Shown: positions 1-7,844 of the stretch, piece by piece | How the letters are laid out: every line of letters begins with the position of its first letter | Position numbering within the stretch: the stretch's first letter is position 1 | DNA from: Candidatus Aenigmatarchaeota archaeon | GTDB lineage: Archaea > Aenigmatarchaeota > Aenigmatarchaeia > QMZP01 | NCBI GenBank assembly: GCA_015520105.1 | Contig: WAQT01000049.1 | Span: 1-10,411, forward strand | Direction: 5' to 3' | Length of the DNA: 10,411 nt | Made by a program: the position numbers and the translations under genes | The notes under the pieces: model-generated | Told to the model about the DNA's origin: nothing | The model's input: the letters and a program-made list of their open reading frames with translations, nothing else | Databases searched by the model: none

Positions 1-600
1 CGGGCCGTAACCCTCCGTTATATAAGATTTCACCGGCCTGAATTTTCCCTCATCCAGCATCTTCTGGTACTCCTTGTAGTTTAGGAACGTTACGGACGTC
101 CTGCTCTCAGTGGAATAATGATACTTCGCATACATCTTGAGCTCGCACTGAGATTTAAGAGCGATGGTGCTGTCCGAGGTGAGAGTCCAGCTCACACTCT
201 TTGTCTGGTGCGGCAGAAGCTTTATATTCTCGCACCTCACGCCCTTCCCATCATCAGGATCTGGTATCTCCCCCCTATTCTTGGAACCATCCGGACACTC
301 CACCTTTATCTTACTGAACATCCAGCAATGGTCATACAGACTCACCTCCACATCCTTAACCTCCCTGTTTCCTATATTCTCAACATAAACCTGAAGCTTC
401 ACCTGCTGCCCGGGCGAGACCTTCGCGGGCAGCGCCTGAACGCTCTTTATCACAACTACGTCGTTAGCCATCTCGCTCTTTCCCCCGCCGCAGAGTCCCG
501 GTATCACGCACAGCTGAGAGGGGACAGTGCATCCGGAGACAGCGACAACAGAGAGAAGCGAAACCAGAAGCAGAACCCGCGCTTGCATATTGCCTGGCAT
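1..600 (-). CDS. Secreted lipoprotein with CARDB-like Ig domain (5' part; continues past the left edge)
   Basis: The minus frame is open from an ATG at 600 to the window edge, 200 codons with no stop, so the C-terminus is missing. Residues 8-23 form a hydrophobic signal segment ending in a lipobox (AVSGC, lipidated Cys24), which predicts a lipid-anchored extracellular protein. Residues about 48-173 resemble a CARDB/Ig-like beta-sandwich: a start such as VSPGQQVKLQVYVENIGN is typical of that fold. Cysteines at 31, 37, 92, 102, 123 and 152 suggest disulfides. The domain is a structural or adhesive module and gives no enzymatic clue. The start at 600 is preferred over the in-frame ATG at 588 because a TATA-like box (620-630) lies about 25 bases upstream and no Shine-Dalgarno is present, as in leaderless archaeal messages. 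It diverges from the pilin-like gene, so the two may build one surface structure. The lipoprotein call is firm; the role is unknown. Confidence 0.8.
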   Translation of the reverse strand, partial: MPGNMQARVLLLVSLLSVVAVSGCTVPSQLCVIPGLCGGGKSEMANDVVVIKSVQALPAKVSPGQQVKLQVYVENIGNREVKDVEVSLYDHCWMFSKIKVECPDGSKNRGEIPDPDDGKGVRCENIKLLPHQTKSVSWTLTSDSTIALKSQCELKMYAKYHYSTESRTSVTFLNYKEYQKMLDEGKFRPVKSYITEGYGP

Positions 601-631
601 GTTATTTATTATGCCTCAATATATTTATATT
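601..631. promoter_or_regulatory. Compact divergent promoter with two overlapping TATA-like boxes
   Basis: Only 31 bases separate the start codons of the lipoprotein (minus, 600) and the pilin-like gene (plus, 632). An A/T box at about 602-611 (TTATTTATTA) is centred about 26 bases before the plus start. Another at 620-630 (ATATATTTATA) is about 25 bases before the minus start. Each box therefore lies close to the other gene's expected transcription start, and both genes would be leaderless. Divergent transcription complexes would probably compete here. This is inferred from spacing alone. Confidence 0.55.
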
Positions 632-1105
632 ATGAAAGGCCAGGCAGTGTTCGAGTTCGTGATAGCTGCAATCCTCTTCTTCGCCATAGTGTTCTATATC
701 TTTAATCAGGTCAACGGAACGGTCTATGCCTATCAGAACGAGAGAAACATAAACTCCCTCGAAGCCGCGGCAATGCGCATCTCCGAACTCCTCGTGCACA
801 CGAAAGGTGTCTGGTCCTCCGGAATCCCGCTCTCTCCCGGACTCGAGGAGGACTGGCCTGTCCTGAACACCACAAAAATCCTGCGGCTCAACTCCTCCTG
901 CAACAGCGACTACGAGGGCCTTGCCAGAATGCTCGGGATAGACCCTGAAAGGAACTCCCTTGACATAATAATCACAGAATTCAACGGAAACGTCCTTGCG
1001 GACTGTCCGAAAACCCTTCCGGACGGAATCCCCTACGCTCACGCGAGAAGAACCGCCCTCTCTGAAAGCAAATCCCTCTTAAGAGTAGACGTGTTTGTGT
1101 GGTAG
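632..1105 (+). CDS. Class III signal-peptide (type IV pilin-like) protein
   Basis: A 157-residue protein starting at the ATG of MKGQAVFEF. The N-terminus has the archaeal class III prepilin layout: a very short basic leader (MKG), a Gln right after the expected cleavage point, a Glu at position 8 (+5 after cleavage) and a hydrophobic helix to about residue 25. In this family the helix packs into the pilus core after cleavage by an EppA/PibD-type peptidase. The rest (about 26-157) is an extracellular head of unrecognised type with two Cys (in SSCNSD and ADCPK). An in-frame ATG 35 codons earlier (527) is rejected because it would bury the signal peptide and overlap the divergent lipoprotein. 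A TATA-like box about 26 bases upstream supports a leaderless start at 632. The 3' end overlaps the convergent giant gene by 27 bases. It could be a minor pilin or pseudopilin; the substrate or adhesion role is unknown. Confidence 0.75.
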   Translation: MKGQAVFEFVIAAILFFAIVFYIFNQVNGTVYAYQNERNINSLEAAAMRISELLVHTKGVWSSGIPLSPGLEEDWPVLNTTKILRLNSSCNSDYEGLARMLGIDPERNSLDIIITEFNGNVLADCPKTLPDGIPYAHARRTALSESKSLLRVDVFVW

Positions 1106-4100
1106 TTTAAGCCCATTCAAACCTGCGCGGTTCCGTTTAACGCCTCCCTTATGACCGCAATACATGTGCTTCCATTTCTTGTGTTTTCCATGCTTCCCTT
1201 CCTTTATCGCAAACGCAACCCCGCTTTCCGTTCTTTCTCCGACACCGAAATAATCCTTTGCCGGCCCGGCAACAGTCCTTCCAAGGGACACGAATGCCTC
1301 TGCAGCATACTTTCCGCCCCTGAGGCCGCTGAAACCGAACACCTCGCAACTCACGCCCTTCCCAAAAAACGCGCTTCTGTTTCTTTTCTCCGAGAAGTTT
1401 TCTCCATAAACGTTCAGATACACCCTTCCTTTGTTGGCTTGCCCGAAATTTGCCACGCACACGGAAACGTTCTCCGTTTCCCCTGATTCCACATCACTTG
1501 CGTTCACGAACACAGTGATGTTGCTCCTGTATCTCAATGTCACAGCAATCCTGTCGTGAAGAATCGTTTTGTCCCCTGCAATCTGGTAGAGTGCTGTCAG
1601 AATAAACACCCTCATCCTATTGTCCGGCCCCTCCGAAACGTTTACCCTGTAGAACCTTTTCGGAAAGAGACTGTTCCCGTCAACTTCCTCTTTGACGCTT
1701 GCATTCGCTCCGTGAGGCACAGGAACAAGATAGGGAACGCTGACGTTCCTGACAATTCTTGTCCTTTTCTTAATACTGTACCCAAGGAATTCCGAACCCT
1801 CGGGAAGTACGTACTCGAAACTGTTTATCGGTATGATAGGCCTTCCCGCCTCCAGAAGAACCCTGCTCGAATTCGATATTATCGCAACACCGTCGCTTCC
1901 ATTCTCTATTCTGTATTCTGGCCTGAATATGACAGTTAACGAGCACCTTCCCTTGCTGTCGCATTTTATTATCCTGTCAGGAACGTAGTCCTCTCCTACC
2001 ACAGGATCCTTCCAAAGACCGGGGTCTCCCAGCAGAGTGAACTCCCTTAGCGTCTTTGCCTTCACGGAATCCCCTCTCAGCATCCAGTTCAACGGGTCCC
2101 ATGTGAACCAGTCCTCCCTGAACAGGTTCAACGCCTCCGAGAGCGCCCTGCCTGTGCTGTCCTCCTCGCCGAAGAACCTTCCGTCAATCTCCGCGGAGTA
2201 TGGGGAATACACCATAGCTGAAGAGCCTATATACGAGAGGGAGCCTTTCCTCATGAACTCCAGCCCGAAATTCCTGGCTCCCATGCCTGAGTTGTCCCAC
2301 ACGATCCTCGATCGCGTTTCAGGAATCTCAGAAAACCTCACGGACTCGCTTCCGTTGTAAGGCGAACCGAACAAATCCCACTGATTGTATTCGTTCGGAA
2401 GAATCCAGTGCGTCCCGTTTCCTATACCTTCATAATAAACTATCTCGGACCCCGGAATGCTTCCCAGCAGACTGCTTCTGTTCAGTTCAGGAAGCCTTGC
2501 AGGAAAGAGGGAAACAATCATGTCAGAGGCAATCTCTTCCCAGTTGTCAGGAACCCCTCCGGAGACATATCCTTCCAGCGTGTTCACAACACCGTCTATG
2601 TTCGGCCTGAACCCGGACCAGTCGTATTCGAGATACACCTCAAGCCCCTGCTCAATGAAATGCAGAGCTTTTAGGACAACAAAGGAGTTTGCAGCGACCC
2701 TGGCGGCGCTCTTTCCAAGGAAGGAACTGACTCTCTTCTCTATGCTGTCGGCGTTGTTCAGGAGCTCCTTCATGCCCGAGGGCATCAGCTCCGATATCAA
2801 ACCGTCAAGGTCAGACCTGTACTCCACCAGCCTCGTCACGTTGTAACCTTCCCTTGAAAGAATGTCCTCAATGCTTTTGGCCTGCCACATTCCGCCTCCT
2901 ATGTAGAGCAAAACTACCGGCCAGTGCTTGTGGAGATACTCGGCAGCCACGAGAGCCTTCCCGTTCTTCCTTCCCTCGCTGAAAAACAACGTTCTCGCAT
3001 CATAAAGAGAGACCCCCTTAATTCCTCCGGGAAACCTTCCCACTGATATATCTAGCCTTCCGTCTCCGTTCAGGTCTCCGTAATCCAGGTCGGTGAAAAA
3101 CCAATCCCCGTCCTCGGGATCGTTCCAGGAGAACCACGACCTCTCCACAGGGTCTTCCCTGATTATGAACGGAACGTTCCCGACCAGAAGAACGAACCCA
3201 CCTTCCAGATAATATTCAGGAGTGTAGAACAGCCCCCTTTCAGAGAGCCCTGTTACAGCATCCGAAATCAAAGACTTCACCTCCGCTGCGCCGTTCCTCT
3301 CGTTCCAGCATTCCGCATCGCAGCTTTCCCCAATCGTTGCAGGATACTCTGGGCTCCCGAGTTTTGTGCCAATGAGATACGCTCCCCTCTCCGCAGCAAT
3401 CCTTCCGGCAAGAAGCGAGGACGAATCGTTCAGGTTCGCTACAACCAGATAGTTCACAGACTCATTGTTCCCTGCAAGCGCGTCGAGATAAAGCCCTTCT
3501 ATCTCATCCGTGCTGTTGCCGGACAGGTCGATATACTCAAACCCGTCATACTTCTCAAACGCCAGCGGAATCCCCATGTATTTCGCAAGCGCAGACGCGA
3601 ACACGCCTTTCTCCCTGCTGTCTACATAAACCCTCCTGCTCCCGTTCGGAAAGAAAAGCCCGGCCACGTCTTCCCTCCCTATCCCAAAGGAATTCTCCCT
3701 CTCCATCGAGAGGCCCAGCGTGTATATGTAATCCGGTTCGTATTCCTCTATGAAACCAAGAACCCCGCTGCCAATCTCGTCAGCGACAATCACAGGAACC
3801 GGAACAGCCGAGGCCGCAAGAACGTTCCTCCACGAGGAGTTTGTTATCAGAAGGGAGCGGTTGGTCGGGATCGGAATCTCGCGGGCCCCGCCGCTCGCGT
3901 TGCATTTCATATCCTCCAGAATCTCATCCCCGGAACGCGCATAATTGTAAATCCTAATTTCGTCAAGAATACCCCAGAACGTATTAACATTGGGTCTTTC
4001 CGCACCAATGATAATGTTGTTATTGTTTACATTAATTATACCATTATATTCGCTTGAATTCACAAGTTTGCTGTTCAGATAAACTTTCATCTCAGAACCA

Positions 4101-5413
4101 TTGTATGTGGCTGAGAAATGATACCAATTGTTTGCATCCCATTCATTGGATGGAATAGTAACCCATCTCCATGTCGCCGGTTCGGTTTCGCCTAAATTAA
4201 TAAAGAATTCGAGTCTTTTATTACCGATTTTAGGATTTCTTGATTGCATGACATACGATCTGAATTTGTTTAGCATCATATTCTCATTGCTCTTATCAAA
4301 CGATTTCAACCACATCTCTATTGTTATGTTTGTAGCGTGAAGACTCTCGCTATCATTTATCTCAACATAATCATCCACCCCGTCAAAATACAATGCCTTT
4401 CCGCACTTCCCTTCAGTCCAGTTCGCTCCATGAATGACGCCGTCGTTCCCAAACCCAGAATAGTCCTTGGCTATGTTCCCAGAACCTTCATCAAAACTCC
4501 AGTATCCAACAAGCCCCTTCTCAGTTTTATTTAGTATCATAAGCCATATATCCAGACTGCCTCCTCTTTTGGAGTTAAATACAATCTTTCTTCCATCAGG
4601 ACTCCACGCCGGTTGACCATCATGTCCTGTATATTTTGTAAGTTGCATGGGGCGTGAACCATCAGAATTCATTATCCAAATATCTCTGTTACCAGACCTT
4701 TCAGACTTGAATACTATACATTTTCCATCATAACTCCATTTTGCCACCTCATCCTCGCCTGTTGTATTGTGTGATAAATGAGTAATTTCTGTTCCGTTTT
4801 CATTAACCTTGAAAACTTCCCAATCATTATTGAATCTTCCTGATGCAAACAATATGTCATTTCCGGGATACCAAGAAGATGACACATCATCATTACCATA
4901 AGTCAATCTTTTCAAACCACTACCATCAATGTTTATTGTCCATAATTCATGTTTATATGCTGGTCCTTTGGAAAACACAATCTTCTTACCGTCAGGGCTC
5001 CATTCTGGTTCAAACTCATCTTGCTGGTCCGTTGTTATTCTGGTCTTATTGCTTCCGTCAGCATTCATTATCCAGATATCTCTCTGAAACTTCGGACCAG
5101 ACGCGTATGCTATCTTCCTACCATCAGGGCTCCATGCAGGCATCTCGTCCCTTTCTGGCGAAATTGTCAATCTTGTCTTGTTGCTTCCATCGGCATTCAT
5201 TACCCATATATCTAGATTTCCTGATCTGTCAGAAGTAAACAATATTTTATTCCCGTCAGGACTAAACGAAGGATGGTCGTCATAACCAGAATAGTTTGTC
5301 AACCGAATTAATTTATACACACCTATTACATTACATGTGTTTTGATATGCATAAACACAATTACCCAAAATTATAACAACCGTCAGAAATGTTATTACTC
5401 CAGCAAATTTCAT
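1079..5413 (-). CDS. Giant secreted multidomain protein: TolB-like propeller, LamG, degenerate C25 peptidase-like fold, Ig-like domain
   Basis: A 1444-residue exported protein. Residues 1-22 are a signal peptide. Residues about 35-298 form six TolB/WD40-like (PD40) blades, with SPDG-type turns at 51, 95, 139, 227 and 271 and a diverged fourth blade near 183. Residues about 299-500 are a LamG/concanavalin-like domain (GLVGYWSFDEGSG, then LDEIRIYNYAR), often carbohydrate-binding. Residues about 735-1135 match the gingipain (C25) layout: FVLLVGN, a DLNGDGRLDISVGRFPG segment with a Ca-binding-like loop, SYIGSS and FTLLGDPGL. The usual GHG and N-A-C catalytic motifs read GIG (996-998) and DNSGMGA (1040-1046), so peptidase activity is doubtful. 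Residues about 1300-1391 look Ig/CARDB-like. The Lys/His-rich tail (1400-1444) has no membrane anchor. DNA for residues 1 to about 490 is much more A/T-rich than the rest. The first two domains probably bind surface glycan or protein; this is inference. Confidence 0.8.
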   Translation of the reverse strand: MKFAGVITFLTVVIILGNCVYAYQNTCNVIGVYKLIRLTNYSGYDDHPSFSPDGNKILFTSDRSGNLDIWVMNADGSNKTRLTISPERDEMPAWSPDGRKIAYASGPKFQRDIWIMNADGSNKTRITTDQQDEFEPEWSPDGKKIVFSKGPAYKHELWTINIDGSGLKRLTYGNDDVSSSWYPGNDILFASGRFNNDWEVFKVNENGTEITHLSHNTTGEDEVAKWSYDGKCIVFKSERSGNRDIWIMNSDGSRPMQLTKYTGHDGQPAWSPDGRKIVFNSKRGGSLDIWLMILNKTEKGLVGYWSFDEGSGNIAKDYSGFGNDGVIHGANWTEGKCGKALYFDGVDDYVEINDSESLHATNITIEMWLKSFDKSNENMMLNKFRSYVMQSRNPKIGNKRLEFFINLGETEPATWRWVTIPSNEWDANNWYHFSATYNGSEMKVYLNSKLVNSSEYNGIINVNNNNIIIGAERPNVNTFWGILDEIRIYNYARSGDEILEDMKCNASGGAREIPIPTNRSLLITNSSWRNVLAASAVPVPVIVADEIGSGVLGFIEEYEPDYIYTLGLSMERENSFGIGREDVAGLFFPNGSRRVYVDSREKGVFASALAKYMGIPLAFEKYDGFEYIDLSGNSTDEIEGLYLDALAGNNESVNYLVVANLNDSSSLLAGRIAAERGAYLIGTKLGSPEYPATIGESCDAECWNERNGAAEVKSLISDAVTGLSERGLFYTPEYYLEGGFVLLVGNVPFIIREDPVERSWFSWNDPEDGDWFFTDLDYGDLNGDGRLDISVGRFPGGIKGVSLYDARTLFFSEGRKNGKALVAAEYLHKHWPVVLLYIGGGMWQAKSIEDILSREGYNVTRLVEYRSDLDGLISELMPSGMKELLNNADSIEKRVSSFLGKSAARVAANSFVVLKALHFIEQGLEVYLEYDWSGFRPNIDGVVNTLEGYVSGGVPDNWEEIASDMIVSLFPARLPELNRSSLLGSIPGSEIVYYEGIGNGTHWILPNEYNQWDLFGSPYNGSESVRFSEIPETRSRIVWDNSGMGARNFGLEFMRKGSLSYIGSSAMVYSPYSAEIDGRFFGEEDSTGRALSEALNLFREDWFTWDPLNWMLRGDSVKAKTLREFTLLGDPGLWKDPVVGEDYVPDRIIKCDSKGRCSLTVIFRPEYRIENGSDGVAIISNSSRVLLEAGRPIIPINSFEYVLPEGSEFLGYSIKKRTRIVRNVSVPYLVPVPHGANASVKEEVDGNSLFPKRFYRVNVSEGPDNRMRVFILTALYQIAGDKTILHDRIAVTLRYRSNITVFVNASDVESGETENVSVCVANFGQANKGRVYLNVYGENFSEKRNRSAFFGKGVSCEVFGFSGLRGGKYAAEAFVSLGRTVAGPAKDYFGVGERTESGVAFAIKEGKHGKHKKWKHMYCGHKGGVKRNRAGLNGLKLPHKHVYS
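4595..5310 (-). repeat. Six tandem propeller-blade repeats, 132-base period
   Basis: The blade turns encoding S-x-DG start at 5263, 5131, 4999, 4735 and 4603. Every interval is 132 bases or exactly twice that, and the diverged fourth blade (WYPG, near 4867) fills the gap. On the plus strand the conserved core reads CATCAGGACTCC or close variants. A second conserved stretch encodes DIWxMNxDGS and appears near 5195, 5070 and 4670. The exact 44-codon register and residual DNA identity suggest duplication of a whole blade, with blade 4 losing the consensus. Confidence 0.8.
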
Positions 5414-5482
5414 AAAATGATTTTGCGCGTCTCCTAAATAAAACTTTCGATTATATTTTAATCCGGCCAGAAATATTCTTTC
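5414..5482. promoter_or_regulatory. Divergent promoter between the giant surface protein and the flippase
   Basis: For the plus gene, TTATATTTTA at 5451-5460 is centred about 27 bases before the ATG at 5483, with no Shine-Dalgarno in between. For the minus gene, TTTTATTTA (minus strand, about 5436-5444) lies about 27 bases before the ATG at 5413. Both spacings fit leaderless archaeal transcripts. The minus side also has an AGGAG, but about 19 bases from the start codon, which is too far for a normal ribosome site. Confidence 0.55.
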
Positions 5483-7030
5483 ATGCAGAAAAACAACGAA
5501 ACCGAAGCGTATCTAAAGAAAACAACAAAAGGCATTGCAACAATATTCTTCGGCCTCGTCATAAGCAACCTCCTCGGCTACCTCACGAGAGTGGCCATAG
5601 TCAGACTCTACGGAATCGGAGACTACGGCCTGTTCTCCCTCGGCAACGCGATAGTGGGCATAGCGATAATCATATCCCTTCTAGGAATGAATCAGGTACT
5701 CGTGAGATTTATATCCATATACATCGGAAAGAAATCAACAGAAAGGATAAAACCCGTGACAGCAACAAGCATCAAACTCACCATACCATTAAGTATAGTT
5801 CTCTCTCTTGTTATAATCCTTTTTTCCAAGGAGATATCATTCGTTCTCTTCAACGAACCAAGTCTTTATCCTATTATGTGGACCTTTGCGTTGCTCATAC
5901 CTCTCTCAGTGGTTTTCTCTAATCTCACAGCCATACTGCGGGGATTCCAACTAATGAAGTACAAAGTATATACAGAGGATATAATCAAAAGCTCCATAAC
6001 AATCTCTCTTGTAGTAACACTCTCCCTTTCCACGTTGGGAATAGTTGGTGCAGTGTACGCCTATATAATCGGATTTGTGTTCGCCATTGTTCTTGCAATC
6101 TTCTTTATCAGGAAATCCGTACCAGATCTTTTCACCAATATACTAAAAACCCCACTCAGCAAGGAAATTGTTTTCTTCTCAGTGCCTCTGGTCCTTGCAT
6201 CCTACATAAAACTCATACTATCATGGACAGACACTGTGATGCTCGGTTTCCTTAAGACATCCTACGACGTCGGTCTTTACAACACAGCCCTGCCGACAGC
6301 CGGCCTGCTCATGGCCTTCCTCTTCTCCTTCCGTTACGTCTTCATGCCCGTCATGTCAGAGCTTTATGGAAAGAAAGACAGGGAAGGTCTCTCCTCGCTC
6401 TACAATTCAATGTCAAAATGGATATTCTCCATAACCCTCCCCCTCTTCCTCCTCATGCTCCTCTTCCCCGACAACATACTCTCCATACTCTTCGGACAGG
6501 AAGCGGCAAATGCGAGCATCCCCTTCGCTATCCTTTCAGCAGGCTACTTCATTTTCACTGTTACAGGGCTTTCCCAGCCAATGATAATAGTTATCGGGAA
6601 GACAAAACTCAATATGATAATGCTTTCCATATCCTCCATCGCGAACCTTGCCCTGAACATCCTGCTCATCCCGATGTTCGGGATAACAGGAGCCGCGCTT
6701 GCAACCTCCTCCTCGCTCCTCCTCCTCTCCTCCCTCGGAACACTCTTCTGTTACAGGCACACGGGCCTCCACCCAATAAAGAACTACTTCAGACCCCTCA
6801 TATCAGCTATCGCGTCCCTCATTCTAATCTACCTTCCCCTAAAGCTCTCGGGCCTTGTCTCGCTATACTCCCTTCTCCTTGCCTTCCCGGCTTTCCTTAT
6901 TCTCTACGCTTTCTTCGTCCTGCTGACAAAAACCCTTGACCGAAGCGACCTAATCATACTCAAATCTATAGAGAAAAAAACAGGAATAAAATCCGAGTTT
7001 CTGAGAAAGCTGATCAGGAGATTTCTTTAG
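5483..7030 (+). CDS. Polysaccharide/lipid-linked oligosaccharide flippase (Wzx-like, MOP superfamily)
   Basis: A 515-residue, almost wholly hydrophobic protein with about 12-14 predicted membrane helices. The N-terminus (TTKGIATIFFGLVISNLLGY, then RLYGIGDYGLFSLGNAI) is the classic opening of Wzx/RfbX-type polysaccharide exporters (COG2244). A mid-protein stretch WTDTVMLGFLKTSYDVGLYN is also typical, and the length is normal for the family. It would move lipid-linked oligosaccharide across the cytoplasmic membrane for surface glycan or glycoprotein assembly. The start follows a TATA-like box at leaderless spacing. Its stop lies one base from the stop of the convergent PP-loop gene. No glycosyltransferase is visible here, so the exact cargo is unknown. 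The only related neighbour is the methyltransferase at the right edge. Confidence is high for fold and class, low for substrate. Confidence 0.9.
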   Translation: MQKNNETEAYLKKTTKGIATIFFGLVISNLLGYLTRVAIVRLYGIGDYGLFSLGNAIVGIAIIISLLGMNQVLVRFISIYIGKKSTERIKPVTATSIKLTIPLSIVLSLVIILFSKEISFVLFNEPSLYPIMWTFALLIPLSVVFSNLTAILRGFQLMKYKVYTEDIIKSSITISLVVTLSLSTLGIVGAVYAYIIGFVFAIVLAIFFIRKSVPDLFTNILKTPLSKEIVFFSVPLVLASYIKLILSWTDTVMLGFLKTSYDVGLYNTALPTAGLLMAFLFSFRYVFMPVMSELYGKKDREGLSSLYNSMSKWIFSITLPLFLLMLLFPDNILSILFGQEAANASIPFAILSAGYFIFTVTGLSQPMIIVIGKTKLNMIMLSISSIANLALNILLIPMFGITGAALATSSSLLLLSSLGTLFCYRHTGLHPIKNYFRPLISAIASLILIYLPLKLSGLVSLYSLLLAFPAFLILYAFFVLLTKTLDRSDLIILKSIEKKTGIKSEFLRKLIRRFL

Positions 7031-7031
7031 C

Positions 7032-7844
7032 CTACATATACCCGAGCTCCCTCAGCCTCTTCATTATATTCTCCTTGTCCTGCCTCCTTCCCTTCCTCTC
7101 CGGCGTCTTCTCCAGATCCTGCTCCCACGCGGGCCTGTCGTCCGCCTTCTCTGTGGTTGACTTCACCCCGAGCGAGCGGTACCCTTTCTCGTACAGAGGA
7201 TTAACAGGTATTCCATTTCCATGAATTGCATTCCACACGTCCTTCTCCGTGAAGTGGAGTATGGGATGAACCCTGACGTGCTCAGGATTTTCCCTTGGAG
7301 AGAAGAACTTCTCGTTGGCCCTTGCTTCCTGCTCGTCCCATCTCACTCCGGTAACCAGCGCCTTGTAACCGTTCTCCTCCAAGAAGAGGCTCATTGCTAC
7401 AGTCTTCATCAGATGATTTCCCACATAAGACTCCGGCTCGAATGGAAACTCCTTCCCCTTGAACCCAAGCCTCTCAAGCTCCTTCCTGTTCCTTTCGTTG
7501 AGAAGGTCCACCCTCACTATATCGCCGACCTTTTTCACCTGTTTGAGAACGTCCTCATTCCTCACGTAGGCGAGATCCAGATTCCATTCCTTCCTTATCC
7601 TCTCCACAAACTCGAGAACCTCCTCGAACGGGTCCCCCTCGTCTATGAACATTATTTTCGGCAACCCGATTCCTTTCTCCCTGCAGGCCTCCCTGACTAT
7701 CCAGAGGAGAAGGGTGCTGTCCTTCCCGCCAGTCCACGCCACAGCAATCCTTTCCCTCCCGAATCTGTCAAAGGCCTCGCTCACAACGTCCTTTGCCTTC
7801 TTGATTTTCTCCTCAAGCGGCAATGCCATAAGCTTTTCGTCCAT
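7032..7844 (-). CDS. PP-loop ATP pyrophosphatase of the CysD/CysH (PAPS reductase) family
   Basis: A 270-residue protein with the PP-loop TGGKDS (38-43) that binds ATP phosphates in CysD, CysH and related enzymes. Further family motifs are GVRWDEQEAR (166-175), SPRENPEHVRVHPILHFTE (182-200), NPLYEKGYRSLG (215-226), and a C-terminus (RRQDKENIMKRLRELGYM) typical of CysD-like members. CysH enzymes carry redox Cys in an ECG(I/L)H motif. None is present, and the only Cys is C54. Positions where related proteins usually have Cys (GYRSLGCxxCT) read GVKSTT. APS or PAPS reduction is therefore unlikely; adenylyl transfer or another ATP-alpha/beta cleavage is more plausible. No CysN GTPase partner is visible. 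The ATG follows the stop of the upstream phosphodiesterase directly, and a strong Shine-Dalgarno sits inside that gene's last codons, so the two are co-translated. The family is certain; the reaction is not. Confidence 0.88.
   Translation of the reverse strand: MDEKLMALPLEEKIKKAKDVVSEAFDRFGRERIAVAWTGGKDSTLLLWIVREACREKGIGLPKIMFIDEGDPFEEVLEFVERIRKEWNLDLAYVRNEDVLKQVKKVGDIVRVDLLNERNRKELERLGFKGKEFPFEPESYVGNHLMKTVAMSLFLEENGYKALVTGVRWDEQEARANEKFFSPRENPEHVRVHPILHFTEKDVWNAIHGNGIPVNPLYEKGYRSLGVKSTTEKADDRPAWEQDLEKTPERKGRRQDKENIMKRLRELGYM

Noticed and set aside
118..705. Long plus-strand open frame opposite the lipoprotein
   Set aside because: It is antisense to a frame with a clear lipobox and Ig-like domain, has no recognisable domain and overlaps the pilin start in another frame.
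602..1042. Minus open frame opposite the pilin-like gene
   Set aside because: The plus strand carries a convincing class III signal peptide with a promoter; the minus translation has no motif.
1149..1460. Alternative minus frame inside the giant gene
   Set aside because: A shadow of the long frame: basic, low-complexity translation with no domain.
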